A stretch of 64,000 bases of DNA from Deltaproteobacteria bacterium. GTDB taxonomy: Bacteria; Myxococcota_A; Polyangia; Polyangiales; Ga0077539. Positions within the stretch are counted from its first letter, which is position 1. The number at the start of each line of letters is the position of its first letter. The stretch covers positions 1 through 64,000 of the forward strand of contig CANJUR010000004.1 of the NCBI GenBank assembly GCA_947477565.1, written 5' to 3'. Position numbers and translations under genes: made by a program. Of the stretch, positions 25,833-35,126 are shown piece by piece. The notes beneath the pieces are model-generated. The model saw only the letters and a list, made by a program, of their open reading frames with translations. It was not told the origin of the DNA and searched no databases.

Positions 25833-28241
25833 TCAACCACCCAGGATAAACGCACGCACGACGCCCGGTTCGTCCTCCGCGGGGCTCAGCGAGATCACGT
25901 CGGCGCCGAGTTCCCAGTTGCGCTCGGTGCGCACGCGAAACTCCATCCCGCTGGCGCCGCTGGGTTCATCGACGGAGAAATCCACGGTGACGTCACGCCA
26001 CCCGGCCGTCGGAAACATCGTCGGCGTCAGGTCGCGCCGCACCAGGGTCACGCCCGGCTGACGAAACACATCCACGGAGCCGATCTCGTCCCGAACCGCC
26101 CCGGACCGCTGTGCGCGGAGCCGAAACGTCACCCGGTACCTCCCCTGCGGCAGGTGAATGAAGGGGCCGAACACCAACCAACCCGCAGGCCGCGGATCGT
26201 CCGGCGTGACCACCCTCGCCCGACCATCGCTCGCCCTCGCGTCGCGCACCGAACAGTTGGTGAACTCGGTCTGCTCGGTTCCTTCGACCTCGTAGCGGCG
26301 GCGCACGAAGAGCTGGCGGATGGCCTCGGGGTTGCCCTGCGGCGAGCGCCCCCGCTGCAGCAAGATCACCCCGTCGCGTACCGCCACGGTGCCGAACCCG
26401 TTGCGCATGAGGTGCAGCAACGTGCTGTCGCGCTGCTCGACGGACGCCGGCCACGCGGGGCGCTGCAGGTCCACGAGCACCCAGTCCGCGCGGTCGAGGC
26501 CGTTGGGGAAAAGGGCGCCCCACGGGCGGTTGGAGAAGCGCGGACCGATCCAGGTGGAAGAGCTTACCGGGACGCCTGCGGGGACGAGCGCGGCGAGCGC
26601 ATCGACGGCGCGGGTGTGGTCGGTGATGGCGCGGGTGTCGGTCGCGTGGGTGCGCGCGGCCATGCTCGACGGGTGCGTCGCGACGAGCATGAGCGAGGCG
26701 ACGAGAACGTATGCGACGACCGCGCCCTCGGTGCGCTCCGGGCGGCGCGAGCGTGCGATGAGGGTGGCGAGGCCGAAGGCCGCGGCGAGGTACACGCCCG
26801 GGTGCTGAACGGCGCTGTAGTGGTAGCGAAGCGCGACGATCTCGGGGTTGTCGGAGAGAAGAATGATGCCCAGCGGCATGAGCAGGGTGATGCGCCAGCC
26901 TGCGAGCAGCGCCGCGAAGCCCACCGGAGTGAGCAGGGTGATGAAGGTCGTCAGACGCCCTTCGGTGAAGGCCCAGAGAACGTAGCGAACGGGCTGCCCG
27001 AGGAGGTTCCCGAGCGGACTACCGGGCCCAGCGAGGTGCCGGAAGTTACGGAGAAACTTGTATCCCTGCGGCTCGTTTCCGTCGCTCATGTAGACGGGCA
27101 CGCCGGGGGGAGGCCCGAAGCGCTTGAGCAGCACCGCCATCGCGAAGAGGCACCACCCGACGGCCACCGCACCGAGCGCGGCGGACCATCGGCGGTCGCG
27201 CGCATCGCCCGGTAACGCGCACGCGAGGAGCGCGCCCATGGCCGGGATGAACATGTCTTCCTTCACGCTGACGAGCAGTGCGATGGCGACGAAGGCCTGA
27301 CCGAAACGTCGACGAGAGAGCGCGAGAACGAGCCACGCGAGCGCCGGGGCTGCGAGGAGGTCCATGTGGAAGTCGTAGAGGAGGGCGGTGTGAAGCGGCG
27401 GGCTCGCGAGCATCGCGCCGGCGAGGAGCGTGGCGGTGATGCGACGCAGGCCGCGGTCGCGCGCGACGAGGTAGACGGGCCACGCGGCGACAGAGACAGC
27501 GACGGTCTGGAGGATGAGAAGGCAGGCGCTGGTGGGGGACAGCGCATAGAACGGAACCAACAGGAAGAGCACCGGGGAGAAGTGCTCGCCGAGGAAGCTG
27601 TACCCGACCGTCGGGGAGAACATCGGACGCCCGTGGAGGGTGTTCCAGAGGGCTTCTTTGAAGATTCCGAGATCGACGCTGGCCGACCAGACGCCACGGT
27701 CGCGGATGATCGCGAGCGTGGAGAACAGCACCGCGTGCGTGACGATGATCGCGACGATGGGCGCGTGCTCGCGGAGGGCCGAGCGCGGCGGTGCGGCAAC
27801 GGGGGCGGGGGACGCCGGGGCGAAGAAGGCCGCGAGCGCGACGGCGACGCCGAAGCAGAGGGCCAACAGGGCGGGCCGGCGGAGCGCGTCGTCTTGCGCG
27901 AGAACAAACGGGGAGAGCAGCAGCGGCGCAAGGGTGGCGAGGAGGCGACGCCAGGGCGAGGCGAAGGCGGGCAGGTCGTCCGGGGCAGCGCGAAGGACCC
28001 GGAGCGCCAGAAGCAGGGCGAGCGCAAAGGGAGGGACGCAAGAGGCGACGAAGTGCCGCGGTGGGTGGCCGAGAAAGGTTCCGCGGGAGAGGGCGTCCCA
28101 GAGGTGCGGCGGGTCGAGCGGGAGGGCGGAGAGGGCGACGGCGATGGCGTAGGCGGCCGCGCCGGACAGCGTGACGGCGACGCCGAGGAGCACCGGGGAG
28201 ACAGGCGGGCGCATGGGTGGAGCGGAGGGCGATCCGGTCAC
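25833..28241 (-). CDS. DUF2079 multi-pass membrane protein
   Basis: 802 residues. About 12-14 membrane helices fill the first 500, then a soluble domain of about 270 (PAGVPVSSSTWIGPRFSN, then beta-rich RYRVTFRLRAQRSG and DVTVDFSVDEPSGASGMEFR). The DUF2079 signature is clear: SASVDLGIFKEALWNTLHGR followed by YSFLGEHFSPVLFLLVPFYA. DUF2079 proteins are uncharacterised and have GT-C-like topology with an Asp/Glu-His set in the first large loop. The start is GTG 28241, whose GTGA overlaps the PP2C stop, so translation is coupled to a phosphatase gene. Confidence 0.85.
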   Translation of the reverse strand: MTGSPSAPPMRPPVSPVLLGVAVTLSGAAAYAIAVALSALPLDPPHLWDALSRGTFLGHPPRHFVASCVPPFALALLLALRVLRAAPDDLPAFASPWRRLLATLAPLLLSPFVLAQDDALRRPALLALCFGVAVALAAFFAPASPAPVAAPPRSALREHAPIVAIIVTHAVLFSTLAIIRDRGVWSASVDLGIFKEALWNTLHGRPMFSPTVGYSFLGEHFSPVLFLLVPFYALSPTSACLLILQTVAVSVAAWPVYLVARDRGLRRITATLLAGAMLASPPLHTALLYDFHMDLLAAPALAWLVLALSRRRFGQAFVAIALLVSVKEDMFIPAMGALLACALPGDARDRRWSAALGAVAVGWCLFAMAVLLKRFGPPPGVPVYMSDGNEPQGYKFLRNFRHLAGPGSPLGNLLGQPVRYVLWAFTEGRLTTFITLLTPVGFAALLAGWRITLLMPLGIILLSDNPEIVALRYHYSAVQHPGVYLAAAFGLATLIARSRRPERTEGAVVAYVLVASLMLVATHPSSMAARTHATDTRAITDHTRAVDALAALVPAGVPVSSSTWIGPRFSNRPWGALFPNGLDRADWVLVDLQRPAWPASVEQRDSTLLHLMRNGFGTVAVRDGVILLQRGRSPQGNPEAIRQLFVRRRYEVEGTEQTEFTNCSVRDARASDGRARVVTPDDPRPAGWLVFGPFIHLPQGRYRVTFRLRAQRSGAVRDEIGSVDVFRQPGVTLVRRDLTPTMFPTAGWRDVTVDFSVDEPSGASGMEFRVRTERNWELGADVISLSPAEDEPGVVRAFILGG

Positions 28242-28951
28242 GGATCGATGCGGACGAGAACGACGGTGATGTTGTCCGGGCCGCCGTTCTCATTGGCGCT
28301 CTGCACCAGTTCTTTGGCGCGCTCGATGAGGTCGGGGCCGCGGGCGATGATGCGTGCGAGGTCCGAGTCCTTCACGACGCCACAGAGGCCATCGGAGCAG
28401 AGCATGTAGGTGTCGCCGACCTGGAGCTTTTCGCGGCGCACCTCGGGCTCGACCTCGGGGCCGGTGCCGATCGCGCGGGTGATCATGTTGGAGTAGTTGC
28501 CGAGCGCGGCGCGGGCGACGGGGTCGTCGCCGGCATACTCTTCGATGAGCGAGTGGTCGCGGGTGAGGCGCTCGAGCACGTTGTGTCGGTAGCGATAACA
28601 GCGCGAGTCGCCGACATGAACGATGCCCATCCCGTCGCGGTCGCGGATGAGCGCCACGAAGGTGCTGCCCATCCCGCGGCGCTTGCGGTTGCGGTTGCCC
28701 TCCTCGATGACCCGCGCGTTGGCGAGCCGCGTCGCATCGGCCAGGACCGCGAGGCGGTCTTCGCCCGTGTCTTTCTGCACGTGCTCGATGACCGTCGAGA
28801 TGGCCATCGCGCTCGCGACCTCGCCCGCGAGGTGCCCTCCCATTCCGTCCGCCACGATGAACAACCCCATGGGCTCTTCCACCGCGTAGGAATCTTCGTT
28901 GTGGTCTCGTTCCTGACCGACATCTGACAGGCCTGCGGCGACGAGCTTCAT
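28238..28951 (-). CDS. PP2C-family Ser/Thr protein phosphatase
   Basis: 237 residues, a minimal bacterial PPM/PP2C phosphatase without extra domains. Metal-binding and catalytic motifs are all visible in order: SDVGQERDHNEDSY, LFIVADGMGGHLAGEVAS, GMGSTFVALI, GIVHVGDSRCYRYR, LTRDHSLIEEYA, MLCSDGLCGVV and GGPDNITVVLV. Such enzymes reverse Hanks-kinase phosphorylation, and both kinases in this window are candidate partners, though neither is adjacent. The gene overlaps the DUF2079 gene by four bases at its 3' end. Upstream is a 98-base gap to the next gene. Confidence 0.95.
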   Translation of the reverse strand: MKLVAAGLSDVGQERDHNEDSYAVEEPMGLFIVADGMGGHLAGEVASAMAISTVIEHVQKDTGEDRLAVLADATRLANARVIEEGNRNRKRRGMGSTFVALIRDRDGMGIVHVGDSRCYRYRHNVLERLTRDHSLIEEYAGDDPVARAALGNYSNMITRAIGTGPEVEPEVRREKLQVGDTYMLCSDGLCGVVKDSDLARIIARGPDLIERAKELVQSANENGGPDNITVVLVRIDP

Positions 28952-29049
28952 GCGGCAATCCTCGGTAAATATTCGCGGACTCCCGCGGTGTTGGCGAACC
29001 GTACGCGGCCCCCGCGCGACGGGTCAAGGCCACTCCGGCCCGCGAGCCG

Positions 29050-30522
29050 TCACGGCACGAGCAGGCAGTATTGCCCGGCGCGACGTGCGACCCGCCATCG
29101 GGCGAAGCTTCGCGCGGCGTTCGACTCGCAGGCGATCAGCGCATGGGTCACGCGCCACTCCCGCAGCGCGCGGGCGGCTGCGATGGAGGAGAGCCGACCG
29201 GCGTCCAGGTCGAAGCCGAGGCGCAGCACGTCCGCGGGGTAGCAATCGTTGCGCGTGTCGAAGAAGACCGTCACCGACGGGTACGCGCGCTCGATCGCGA
29301 AGCCCGAGAAGAGGAGCGTCACGAACATCCGCGCACCGGGCGGCGTGGAAGCCAGCAGCGATGTCACGTCCTCATCGGCGGTGCTGGGTTCGATCCAGCC
29401 GACCGCGCTTCGGCGCGCGCGGGTCACCCCCCAACTGGCCGCCGCGACGGCCAGGAAGAGCACGAGGAGCAGTCGCGTCCAGGCGGGGGTACGGGCGATG
29501 CGGGGCACCCCGGAGGAGCGGGCGAGCCATGCCTCGACGGGGGCGGCGAGCAACGTCAGAGCGCTCAGGCCGAACAGTTGAAGGTGGCGGTTGTGCCGCA
29601 GCGCCAGCAGCGCGAGGGCGATGAGGAGCACCGCGCGCGGACGCCAGCGACGACTGCGGAGGAGGACGATGGGGACGAGAGCGAGGGGAGCACCGACGAG
29701 GAGTTCGAGCGGGGTGGAGACGACCTGAAGGGGAGAGCGCCAGAGCGGCCACCACTCGCGGATGCGGTCGTGGACGAGCGCGACGCTGTCGTCCGGAGCG
29801 CCCAGGAGGTATCGGCGGACGAGGTCGTGGAGGCTCAGGCCGTAGGGGTTTACGCATGTCGCCACGAGCGCGAGGAGCAGCGCGAGGCGACGGGCGCGCC
29901 GATCGCCGGAGGGTTCGAAGAGAGCCGCGGCGGCGAAGACGATCGCGAGGGGATAGCTGCCGTGGAGGTTGGTCCAGAGGAGGGTGAGGCCGGCGTAAGC
30001 GAGGGCGTGGCGGGTGGAGAACGTCGGGTCGAAGGCCAGCGCGAGGGCGGCGAGCGCAGCGCCGAGGAGCATGCCCACGGGGCGCGGTGACTCCCAGCGC
30101 GCGCCGTACGCAATGAACGCGATGGCGAGGGCAGAGGCTGCGACGCCGGGCCGGGCATCGCGCGCCGTACGACGGAGCAACGCGGCGACGATCACGAAGA
30201 CCGCCGACGCGCGACCGAGGGCCAGGCCCGCGACGCCGCACAGCCGCACGAGCAGCGCGGCCGTCACACCGAAGAGCCACTCGTGCATCACCCACGGGTG
30301 CGCGGGACTGGTGAACGAGTAGCGGTTGAAGTGCGGCACCGCACCGTCGCGCAGGAGGTCTTCACCCGCGCGCAAGATCCACCAGATGTCGCCGGCCCAG
30401 ACGGGCGCGGTCGCCGCCTGCCACGCCGCGAGGGCGACAAAGCAGCCCGCCAGCGCTGCGGCGACCCACGGATCGTCGGCGCGCCGCGCGAGGCGAGACC
30501 ACGAATCGGACGGCGTGCTCAC
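29050..30522 (-). CDS. Multi-pass membrane protein, GT-C-like
   Basis: 490 residues with about ten membrane helices. The first periplasmic loop reads VWAGDIWWILRAGEDLLRDG, then PHFNRYSFTSPAHPWVMHEW, with acidic and His residues placed as in GT-C sugar transferases. The tail is a soluble domain of about 110 residues (TPPGARMFVTLLFSGFAIER, SVTVFFDTRNDCYPADVL). It looks like a family of uncharacterised membrane proteins in myxobacteria and relatives whose donor and acceptor are unknown. ATG 30522 is the first start and is preceded by a divergent gap to the metallophosphoesterase. Confidence 0.65.
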   Translation of the reverse strand: MSTPSDSWSRLARRADDPWVAAALAGCFVALAAWQAATAPVWAGDIWWILRAGEDLLRDGAVPHFNRYSFTSPAHPWVMHEWLFGVTAALLVRLCGVAGLALGRASAVFVIVAALLRRTARDARPGVAASALAIAFIAYGARWESPRPVGMLLGAALAALALAFDPTFSTRHALAYAGLTLLWTNLHGSYPLAIVFAAAALFEPSGDRRARRLALLLALVATCVNPYGLSLHDLVRRYLLGAPDDSVALVHDRIREWWPLWRSPLQVVSTPLELLVGAPLALVPIVLLRSRRWRPRAVLLIALALLALRHNRHLQLFGLSALTLLAAPVEAWLARSSGVPRIARTPAWTRLLLVLFLAVAAASWGVTRARRSAVGWIEPSTADEDVTSLLASTPPGARMFVTLLFSGFAIERAYPSVTVFFDTRNDCYPADVLRLGFDLDAGRLSSIAAARALREWRVTHALIACESNAARSFARWRVARRAGQYCLLVP

Positions 30523-30598
30523 GTGCGGCGAACGGTATCAGAGCCGGGCCGAACGGTTTGCGTTCGTGCGCCGGAGCCGCCACGGTGCGCGGGCACGA

Positions 30599-31819
30599 AT
30601 GGCCTCCTCTGTTTTCATCAGTCTCGTCACCACAAGCACGCTCGCGCTGACCTTCCCGACCGTCGTGCGTGCGCTGCGCCCACGGTCCTCGACGGAGCCC
30701 CTCCAGCGGCGATCGCTCCGTCGCGCGACCGTCGTGGTGGTGATGGCGGCCCTCGCGATCGAGGTGTACGGGCGCACCATCGCCCCGTTTGGTGGTGGTC
30801 CGCTTCGAGTGCTCATCGGCGGGGTGCGGACGGCGGTGCTCATGCTTTGGGGCAGCCTGCTGGTGGTCGTGGCCGCGGAGACACTCGGACGCCTGCTCGA
30901 GGCCGTCGTCCGATGGCGCTCATCCCTGCGTCGAGCGTCGACGATCGAGATCGGCCCCGCGCAGGAGTCTCGCCGTTTGTTGCTGACCCAGGCGACGACG
31001 GCGACGGCGCTGGCGGTTGGGGCGCCCGTATTCCTGCGGGGCGGACTCTGGAGCCGGACAGACCTCCAGGTGGAGACCCTCGAGGTCACCATCCCCGGCC
31101 TCCCGACAGAGCTCGAAGGGATCACGCTGATACAGCTTAGCGACCTGCACCTCGGCGTCTTCACGGGGCCGCGAGAGATCGGCGCAGTGCTCGATCGGGT
31201 CGCGCAGCTTCGCGGTGACCTCGTCGTGATCACCGGCGACATCCTCGACCAAAACCCGAGGCACATCCCCGAGGCGATGCGATCCCTCGCCGGGTTGCGG
31301 GCGCGCGGCGGGGTGCACGCGATACTCGGCAACCACGACCATTACACGGGCCCTACGCTGGTGGCTCAGGGTCTGCGCGCGGTGGGCATCCGCACGCACA
31401 TCAACGGGTCGATGGCGATCGGCGCAAACGGAGCGCGTGGGCGCGGATTGATTCTCGCGGGAGTCGATGACGTCATGGCGCCGCGCATCGGCAGCGGCGT
31501 CGGGCCCGACCTCGGAGCGGCCCTTCGCGGGCGCGACCCGGACGACCCGGTGGTGTTGTTGGCTCACAATCCGACGGTCTTCGACGACATGGCGCACCGC
31601 GTGGCGCTGCAGTTGTCGGGGCACACCCACGGGGGACAGATCAACACGCTTGGGGTCGCGGGGTCGCTCCTCCGCTACGTGGCCGGCCGTTATCGGCGAG
31701 GTGCCGCGACGCTCTTCGTCTCTCGCGGAATCGGCACTACCGGGCCTCCGGTACGCCTCAACGCTCCGCCGGAAATCGTCCGAATCGCGCTGACGGGACG
31801 GGCGAAAAGCGACGGTTGA
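30599..31819 (+). CDS. Membrane-anchored metallophosphoesterase (YkuE-like)
   Basis: About 406 residues. The N-terminal 150 hold three or four membrane helices (SSVFISLVTTSTLALTFPTV, VVVVMAALAIEVYG, VLMLWGSLLVVVAAETLG). A calcineurin-like phosphoesterase domain (about 175-390) follows, with every metal motif: LIQLSDLHLG, VITGDILD, ILGNHDHY, LLAHNP and LSGHTHGGQIN. The active site probably faces the periplasm. YkuE-like enzymes act on lipids, nucleotides or cell-wall intermediates, and the substrate here is not apparent. I chose ATG 30599. GTG 30566 is an alternative that would add 11 basic residues; neither has a strong ribosome site. Confidence 0.85.
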   Translation: MASSVFISLVTTSTLALTFPTVVRALRPRSSTEPLQRRSLRRATVVVVMAALAIEVYGRTIAPFGGGPLRVLIGGVRTAVLMLWGSLLVVVAAETLGRLLEAVVRWRSSLRRASTIEIGPAQESRRLLLTQATTATALAVGAPVFLRGGLWSRTDLQVETLEVTIPGLPTELEGITLIQLSDLHLGVFTGPREIGAVLDRVAQLRGDLVVITGDILDQNPRHIPEAMRSLAGLRARGGVHAILGNHDHYTGPTLVAQGLRAVGIRTHINGSMAIGANGARGRGLILAGVDDVMAPRIGSGVGPDLGAALRGRDPDDPVVLLAHNPTVFDDMAHRVALQLSGHTHGGQINTLGVAGSLLRYVAGRYRRGAATLFVSRGIGTTGPPVRLNAPPEIVRIALTGRAKSDG

Positions 31820-31911
31820 AGCGCACAAGTACGAGGGCGATTTCGGCGCGCGGTCGGTGATATCGTGCACCGCTATTTCAGGATTCCCGGGTTTGATCCG
31901 AGGTGAGGCGA

Positions 31912-33609
31912 GTGAGCAAGGTGAACGCAGCGCAGAAGTCGAGCGACACGTATCTCGGCCGGGTGGTGGCAGGCCGGTACCGGCTGGAGGCCCGCATCGG
32001 CGAGGGCGGGATGGGCGTCGTGTACAGGGCCCGGCACGTGCTCATCGAACGGGTGGTGGCGATGAAGTTGATTCGTCCCGACCTGCGGGGCGAGACGCAC
32101 CTTCGGGCGTGGATGCTGCGCGAGGCGCGAGCCGCCAACCGCGTCGATCACGCGCACATCGTGGACATCCACGACATCGGCGAGACCGAGGAGGGCGAGC
32201 TTTATCTGGTGATGGAGTACCTCGTCGGGACGCCCCTCTCGGCGGAGATCGCCAAGGGGCAGTTTCCGCAGGTTCGGGCCATCGATGTGCTTGAGCAGAT
32301 GTCTGCCGCGCTCGGCCGCGCCCACGACCTCGGCGTCGTGCACCGCGACCTCAAGAGCGACAACATCATGTGTACCAACCGCGGAGGCAGGAAGGACTTC
32401 GTGAAGATCCTGGACTTCGGGCTGGCGCACCTCGCGCGCGACCCGCGACTCGCCCCCAAGGGCGCAGTGTTTGGGACCCCTGAGTACATGTCACCCGAGC
32501 AGGCGAAGGGTGAAGAGGCCACGGCGCAGAGCGACCTGTACTCCCTTGGAGTGCTGCTGTTCGAGATGATGACCGGGCAGCTGCCGTTTCGGTCCCACGA
32601 CCGCGACGTGCTCTTGGAGATGCAACGCACGGCCACCCCGGTGAACCCGAGAACGCTGCGTCCAGACCTCCACCCGGAGGCCGAGAAGATCATCCTCAAG
32701 CTGCTGCAGAAGAGCGCCGACCGTCGGTACAAGGACTGCCACCACCTGCAGGAAGACCTCAAGTCGCTGCAGCGCGCGCTGCCCTCGTCGCCGTGGGAGG
32801 CACAGTCCGGTGGGGAGGCTCAGCCCGCGCCGCCGCCGCCGCCACCGGCACCTTCGCCGGGCGTCGCGGAGTGGGCCACCCGTGCGGCGCACTTCGGGCG
32901 GATGGTGTCGCGCGCCAATCCGAGCGGCGACGCTCCTCCGGAGGTCAACAAGGCACTTGAAGAAGCCTGGCTGCTCGCCAACCGGGCATCGCGGCTCGAA
33001 GGCGAAGTTGCGTCGCACATGCGCAAGCTCGAGGCACTCGAGCGCCGTGGACGGGCGCTGCGCGCGGAAATCGGCCGAAAGGTCGAGGAACTCGCACAGG
33101 AAGAGAGCCGCGCGCTGCGCGAAGCATCGGGCGAAAACGAGGTCGTGGCGCAGGTGCGCGAGCGGCTTCTGGCGGGCGAACGCGCGGTGGTGCAGAGCAG
33201 GGCGCAGGCCGACGCGGCGGAGCGCCAGGGGCTCCCGTTGGCGCAACTGCGCGGGGTGTTTGAGCGCGCGGGGCAGGCGCAGGCTCATGTGGACGCACGC
33301 CGCGAGTTGTTGGCCGAGCATGAGATGCGCGCGGCCCGCAAGGACGCACAGGCGCGCGACCTGCGACGGCAGATTGAGGAGCTGCGAGGGCAGTTGGCGC
33401 GCTACGCAGAGGCGATGGAAGAAGACCTGGCGCAGGGCCGTGGACGGGTCGCGCAGCGGACCCGCGAGGGGCTCTCCTATGAGCGCGCCTTCGCGGAGAG
33501 CACGGACGTCCTGATGCGACACCTGCGCGGACGGCCCGAGTGCCGCGACCTGCTCGAGGAGCTTGCCCGGGACGGGGCACGAGGTCCGCAGTCGAGCGTG
33601 ATCTCGTGA
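31912..33609 (+). CDS. Cytoplasmic Ser/Thr kinase with long coiled coil
   Basis: About 565 residues. The Hanks kinase domain (about 18-280) is complete: RIGEGGMGVVYRAR, VVAMKLIRP, HRDLKSDNIM, LDFGLAHLA, GTPEYMSPEQAKGEE, SDLYSLGVLLFEMMTGQLPF. A Pro-rich hinge follows, then about 200 residues of Ala/Glu/Arg-rich coiled coil (SRLEGEVASHMRKLEALERR and onward). There is no membrane helix, so it is soluble or part of a cytoplasmic assembly. GTG 31912 has a GAGG eight bases upstream; GTG 31903 is possible. The stop overlaps the TetR start (GTGA). Confidence 0.92.
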   Translation: MSKVNAAQKSSDTYLGRVVAGRYRLEARIGEGGMGVVYRARHVLIERVVAMKLIRPDLRGETHLRAWMLREARAANRVDHAHIVDIHDIGETEEGELYLVMEYLVGTPLSAEIAKGQFPQVRAIDVLEQMSAALGRAHDLGVVHRDLKSDNIMCTNRGGRKDFVKILDFGLAHLARDPRLAPKGAVFGTPEYMSPEQAKGEEATAQSDLYSLGVLLFEMMTGQLPFRSHDRDVLLEMQRTATPVNPRTLRPDLHPEAEKIILKLLQKSADRRYKDCHHLQEDLKSLQRALPSSPWEAQSGGEAQPAPPPPPPAPSPGVAEWATRAAHFGRMVSRANPSGDAPPEVNKALEEAWLLANRASRLEGEVASHMRKLEALERRGRALRAEIGRKVEELAQEESRALREASGENEVVAQVRERLLAGERAVVQSRAQADAAERQGLPLAQLRGVFERAGQAQAHVDARRELLAEHEMRAARKDAQARDLRRQIEELRGQLARYAEAMEEDLAQGRGRVAQRTREGLSYERAFAESTDVLMRHLRGRPECRDLLEELARDGARGPQSSVIS

Positions 33610-34250
33610 GCGTTGCGGTCGGCGCACGCGGCCCCCGGGGCGGCGACAAGCGGGACCGCATTCTCAAGGCCGCCGTCAAGGTCTTCGCTCGCAAGGGGTT
33701 CTACGCCTCTCGGGTGAGCGAGATCGCCCGTGCCGCAGGCGTCGCCGACGGCACGATCTACCTCTACTTCAAAAGCAAGGACGAGCTTCTCACGTCGCTC
33801 TTCGAAGACCGGATCGCGCTCCTTCTGACTCTGCTTCGAGAGGAGTGCGCGCGGTGCGACAACGCGCCCGACAAGGTGCGTCGTCTGGTGGAATTTCAGC
33901 TCGGTCTGCTCGAGGGCGAACGCGATCTGGCGGAGGTCATCACCGTCAACCTCCGTCAGTCACCGCGGCTGCTAAAACAGTACGCGACGAAGCGCTTCGG
34001 CGAGTACCTCGACCTCATGGCCGCGGTCATCGCCGACGGTCAACGCAACGGCGAACTTCGCGGCGATGTCTCCCCGCGTATCATGGCCCGCGTGATCTTC
34101 GGGGGACTCGACGGGGTCGCGATGACCTGGGCCCTCGGCAGCGCCGAAGCTGGATCCCTTCGCCGGGCGGCATCACAGTTCGCAGATGTCCTCCTTGATG
34201 GCCTCCGTGCGGCCCCCGGAGCCCCCGCCCAGGCGGACCTGGACATCTGA
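33606..34250 (+). CDS. TetR-family transcriptional regulator
   Basis: 214 residues. The N-terminal DNA-binding domain is typical: DRILKAAVKVFARKGFYAS, VSEIARAAGVADGTIYLYFK, SKDELLTSLF. The all-helical C-terminal domain (LGLLEGERDLAEVITVNLRQ, GGLDGVAMTWALG) resembles the fatty-acid-responsive FadR(TetR)/YsiA subgroup, though the ligand is not certain. The start is GTG 33606 inside the kinase stop codon overlap, so it is made with the kinase. I see no palindromic operator immediately upstream, because that DNA is kinase coding sequence. Confidence 0.9.
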   Translation: MSVAVGARGPRGGDKRDRILKAAVKVFARKGFYASRVSEIARAAGVADGTIYLYFKSKDELLTSLFEDRIALLLTLLREECARCDNAPDKVRRLVEFQLGLLEGERDLAEVITVNLRQSPRLLKQYATKRFGEYLDLMAAVIADGQRNGELRGDVSPRIMARVIFGGLDGVAMTWALGSAEAGSLRRAASQFADVLLDGLRAAPGAPAQADLDI

Positions 34251-34254
34251 TCGC

Positions 34255-34683
34255 TTGTCTACGCTTGCTTCAACGACACTGCCGCTCGCGCTATTGATGT
34301 CCCTGGCGGGATGCCTGGGCGTGCGCGCCAGCTCCGTCCCGACCAGCAGCGAACTGCTGCCGTACAACCGCGGCGCGGTGACCGTACGCGGCCTCACCGA
34401 TCCGCCGGGGGCGCGCGAACTCGGCGCCGTCGAAGCCTCTGGCGAAGACCCCATCGATGCCCTGGTCGAAGCCTTCGTCGAGCAGGTGCGGAGCCTCGGC
34501 GGAAACGTCGCGCGAATCGACACCGTCACGCCCATCGTCGAGACGCGCATGCGCCCGGTGTCGCAATCCGTCCCTTGCTTCGGGATGCGCTTCCAGAGCG
34601 GTTGTTCGCAGACCTATCTCACCCCCGAAGAGGTGCCGATGGTCCGTCTCGTGGGCCGCGCGCTCCGGGTCGATACGCCATGA
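34255..34683 (+). CDS. Small lipoprotein of unknown function
   Basis: About 142 residues from a TTG start at 34255. This start gives a good signal peptide ending LLMSLAGC, and it follows the TetR stop by 4 bases; other in-frame starts lie inside the TetR gene. The mature part has a beta-alpha pattern, AVTVRGLTDPPGARELGAVE then DALVEAFVEQVRSLGGNVAR. This is like YbjQ-type or other small 'G-x-G, helix, A-D/N-V' envelope lipoproteins. The last third has two cysteines (PCFGMRFQSGC). Its stop overlaps the next lipoprotein gene (ATGA). Confidence 0.6.
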   Translation: MSTLASTTLPLALLMSLAGCLGVRASSVPTSSELLPYNRGAVTVRGLTDPPGARELGAVEASGEDPIDALVEAFVEQVRSLGGNVARIDTVTPIVETRMRPVSQSVPCFGMRFQSGCSQTYLTPEEVPMVRLVGRALRVDTP

Positions 34684-35126
34684 AGCGCGCCCTCCTCCTC
34701 ATCGCCTCACTTGCTCCTGGCTGCGGCACGACGGCGGTGCAGCGATACCTCCTTGGGCCTCCGGGCCCGCCACACGCGCGTCCGGTTCGCACCATCCTGG
34801 AAGGCGATCCGGTGCCGCCCGCGCAGCCTGTAGCGCTGGTGCATGCCATCGGCCGTGGACTCAACGCCGACCTCCCGCACGTGATCGAAGGGCTGCGTGA
34901 CGAAGCGCGACGCCTGGGCTGCGATGCCGTCGTGCAGGTGCGCATCGCGCGCGGCGCAGCGACGACCACCGCGGTCGGCTTCGCCGTTCGCCTGGTCAGC
35001 CACCTGGAAGGAGTGCCAGGCGCGGCTCCGATGAGCACCGCCCCCTGGGCACCGCCGCCTCCTCTCGCCGCGCCCACGCCTGCAGCATCCACCGCCGATT
35101 CGCCGCCGCCCTGGTCAGTGCACTGA
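34680..35126 (+). CDS. Small lipoprotein, probably related to its upstream neighbour
   Basis: 148 residues. The signal peptide MKRALLLIASLAPGC gives a lipidated C15. The mature domain contains PVALVHAIGRGLNADLPHVI then EGLRDEARRLGCDAVVQVRI, a beta-helix-beta pattern similar to the preceding lipoprotein and to YbjQ-like proteins. It ends in a Pro/Ala-rich tail. The start overlaps the upstream stop by four bases, so the two are made together after the kinase-TetR pair. The last 12 bases overlap the 3' end of the convergent LpoA-like gene. Confidence 0.65.
   Translation: MKRALLLIASLAPGCGTTAVQRYLLGPPGPPHARPVRTILEGDPVPPAQPVALVHAIGRGLNADLPHVIEGLRDEARRLGCDAVVQVRIARGAATTTAVGFAVRLVSHLEGVPGAAPMSTAPWAPPPPLAAPTPAASTADSPPPWSVH

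Noticed and set aside
32491-33694. Open frames opposite the coiled-coil kinase
   Set aside because: They are shadows of GC-rich third positions; the plus-strand frame has a full kinase domain.
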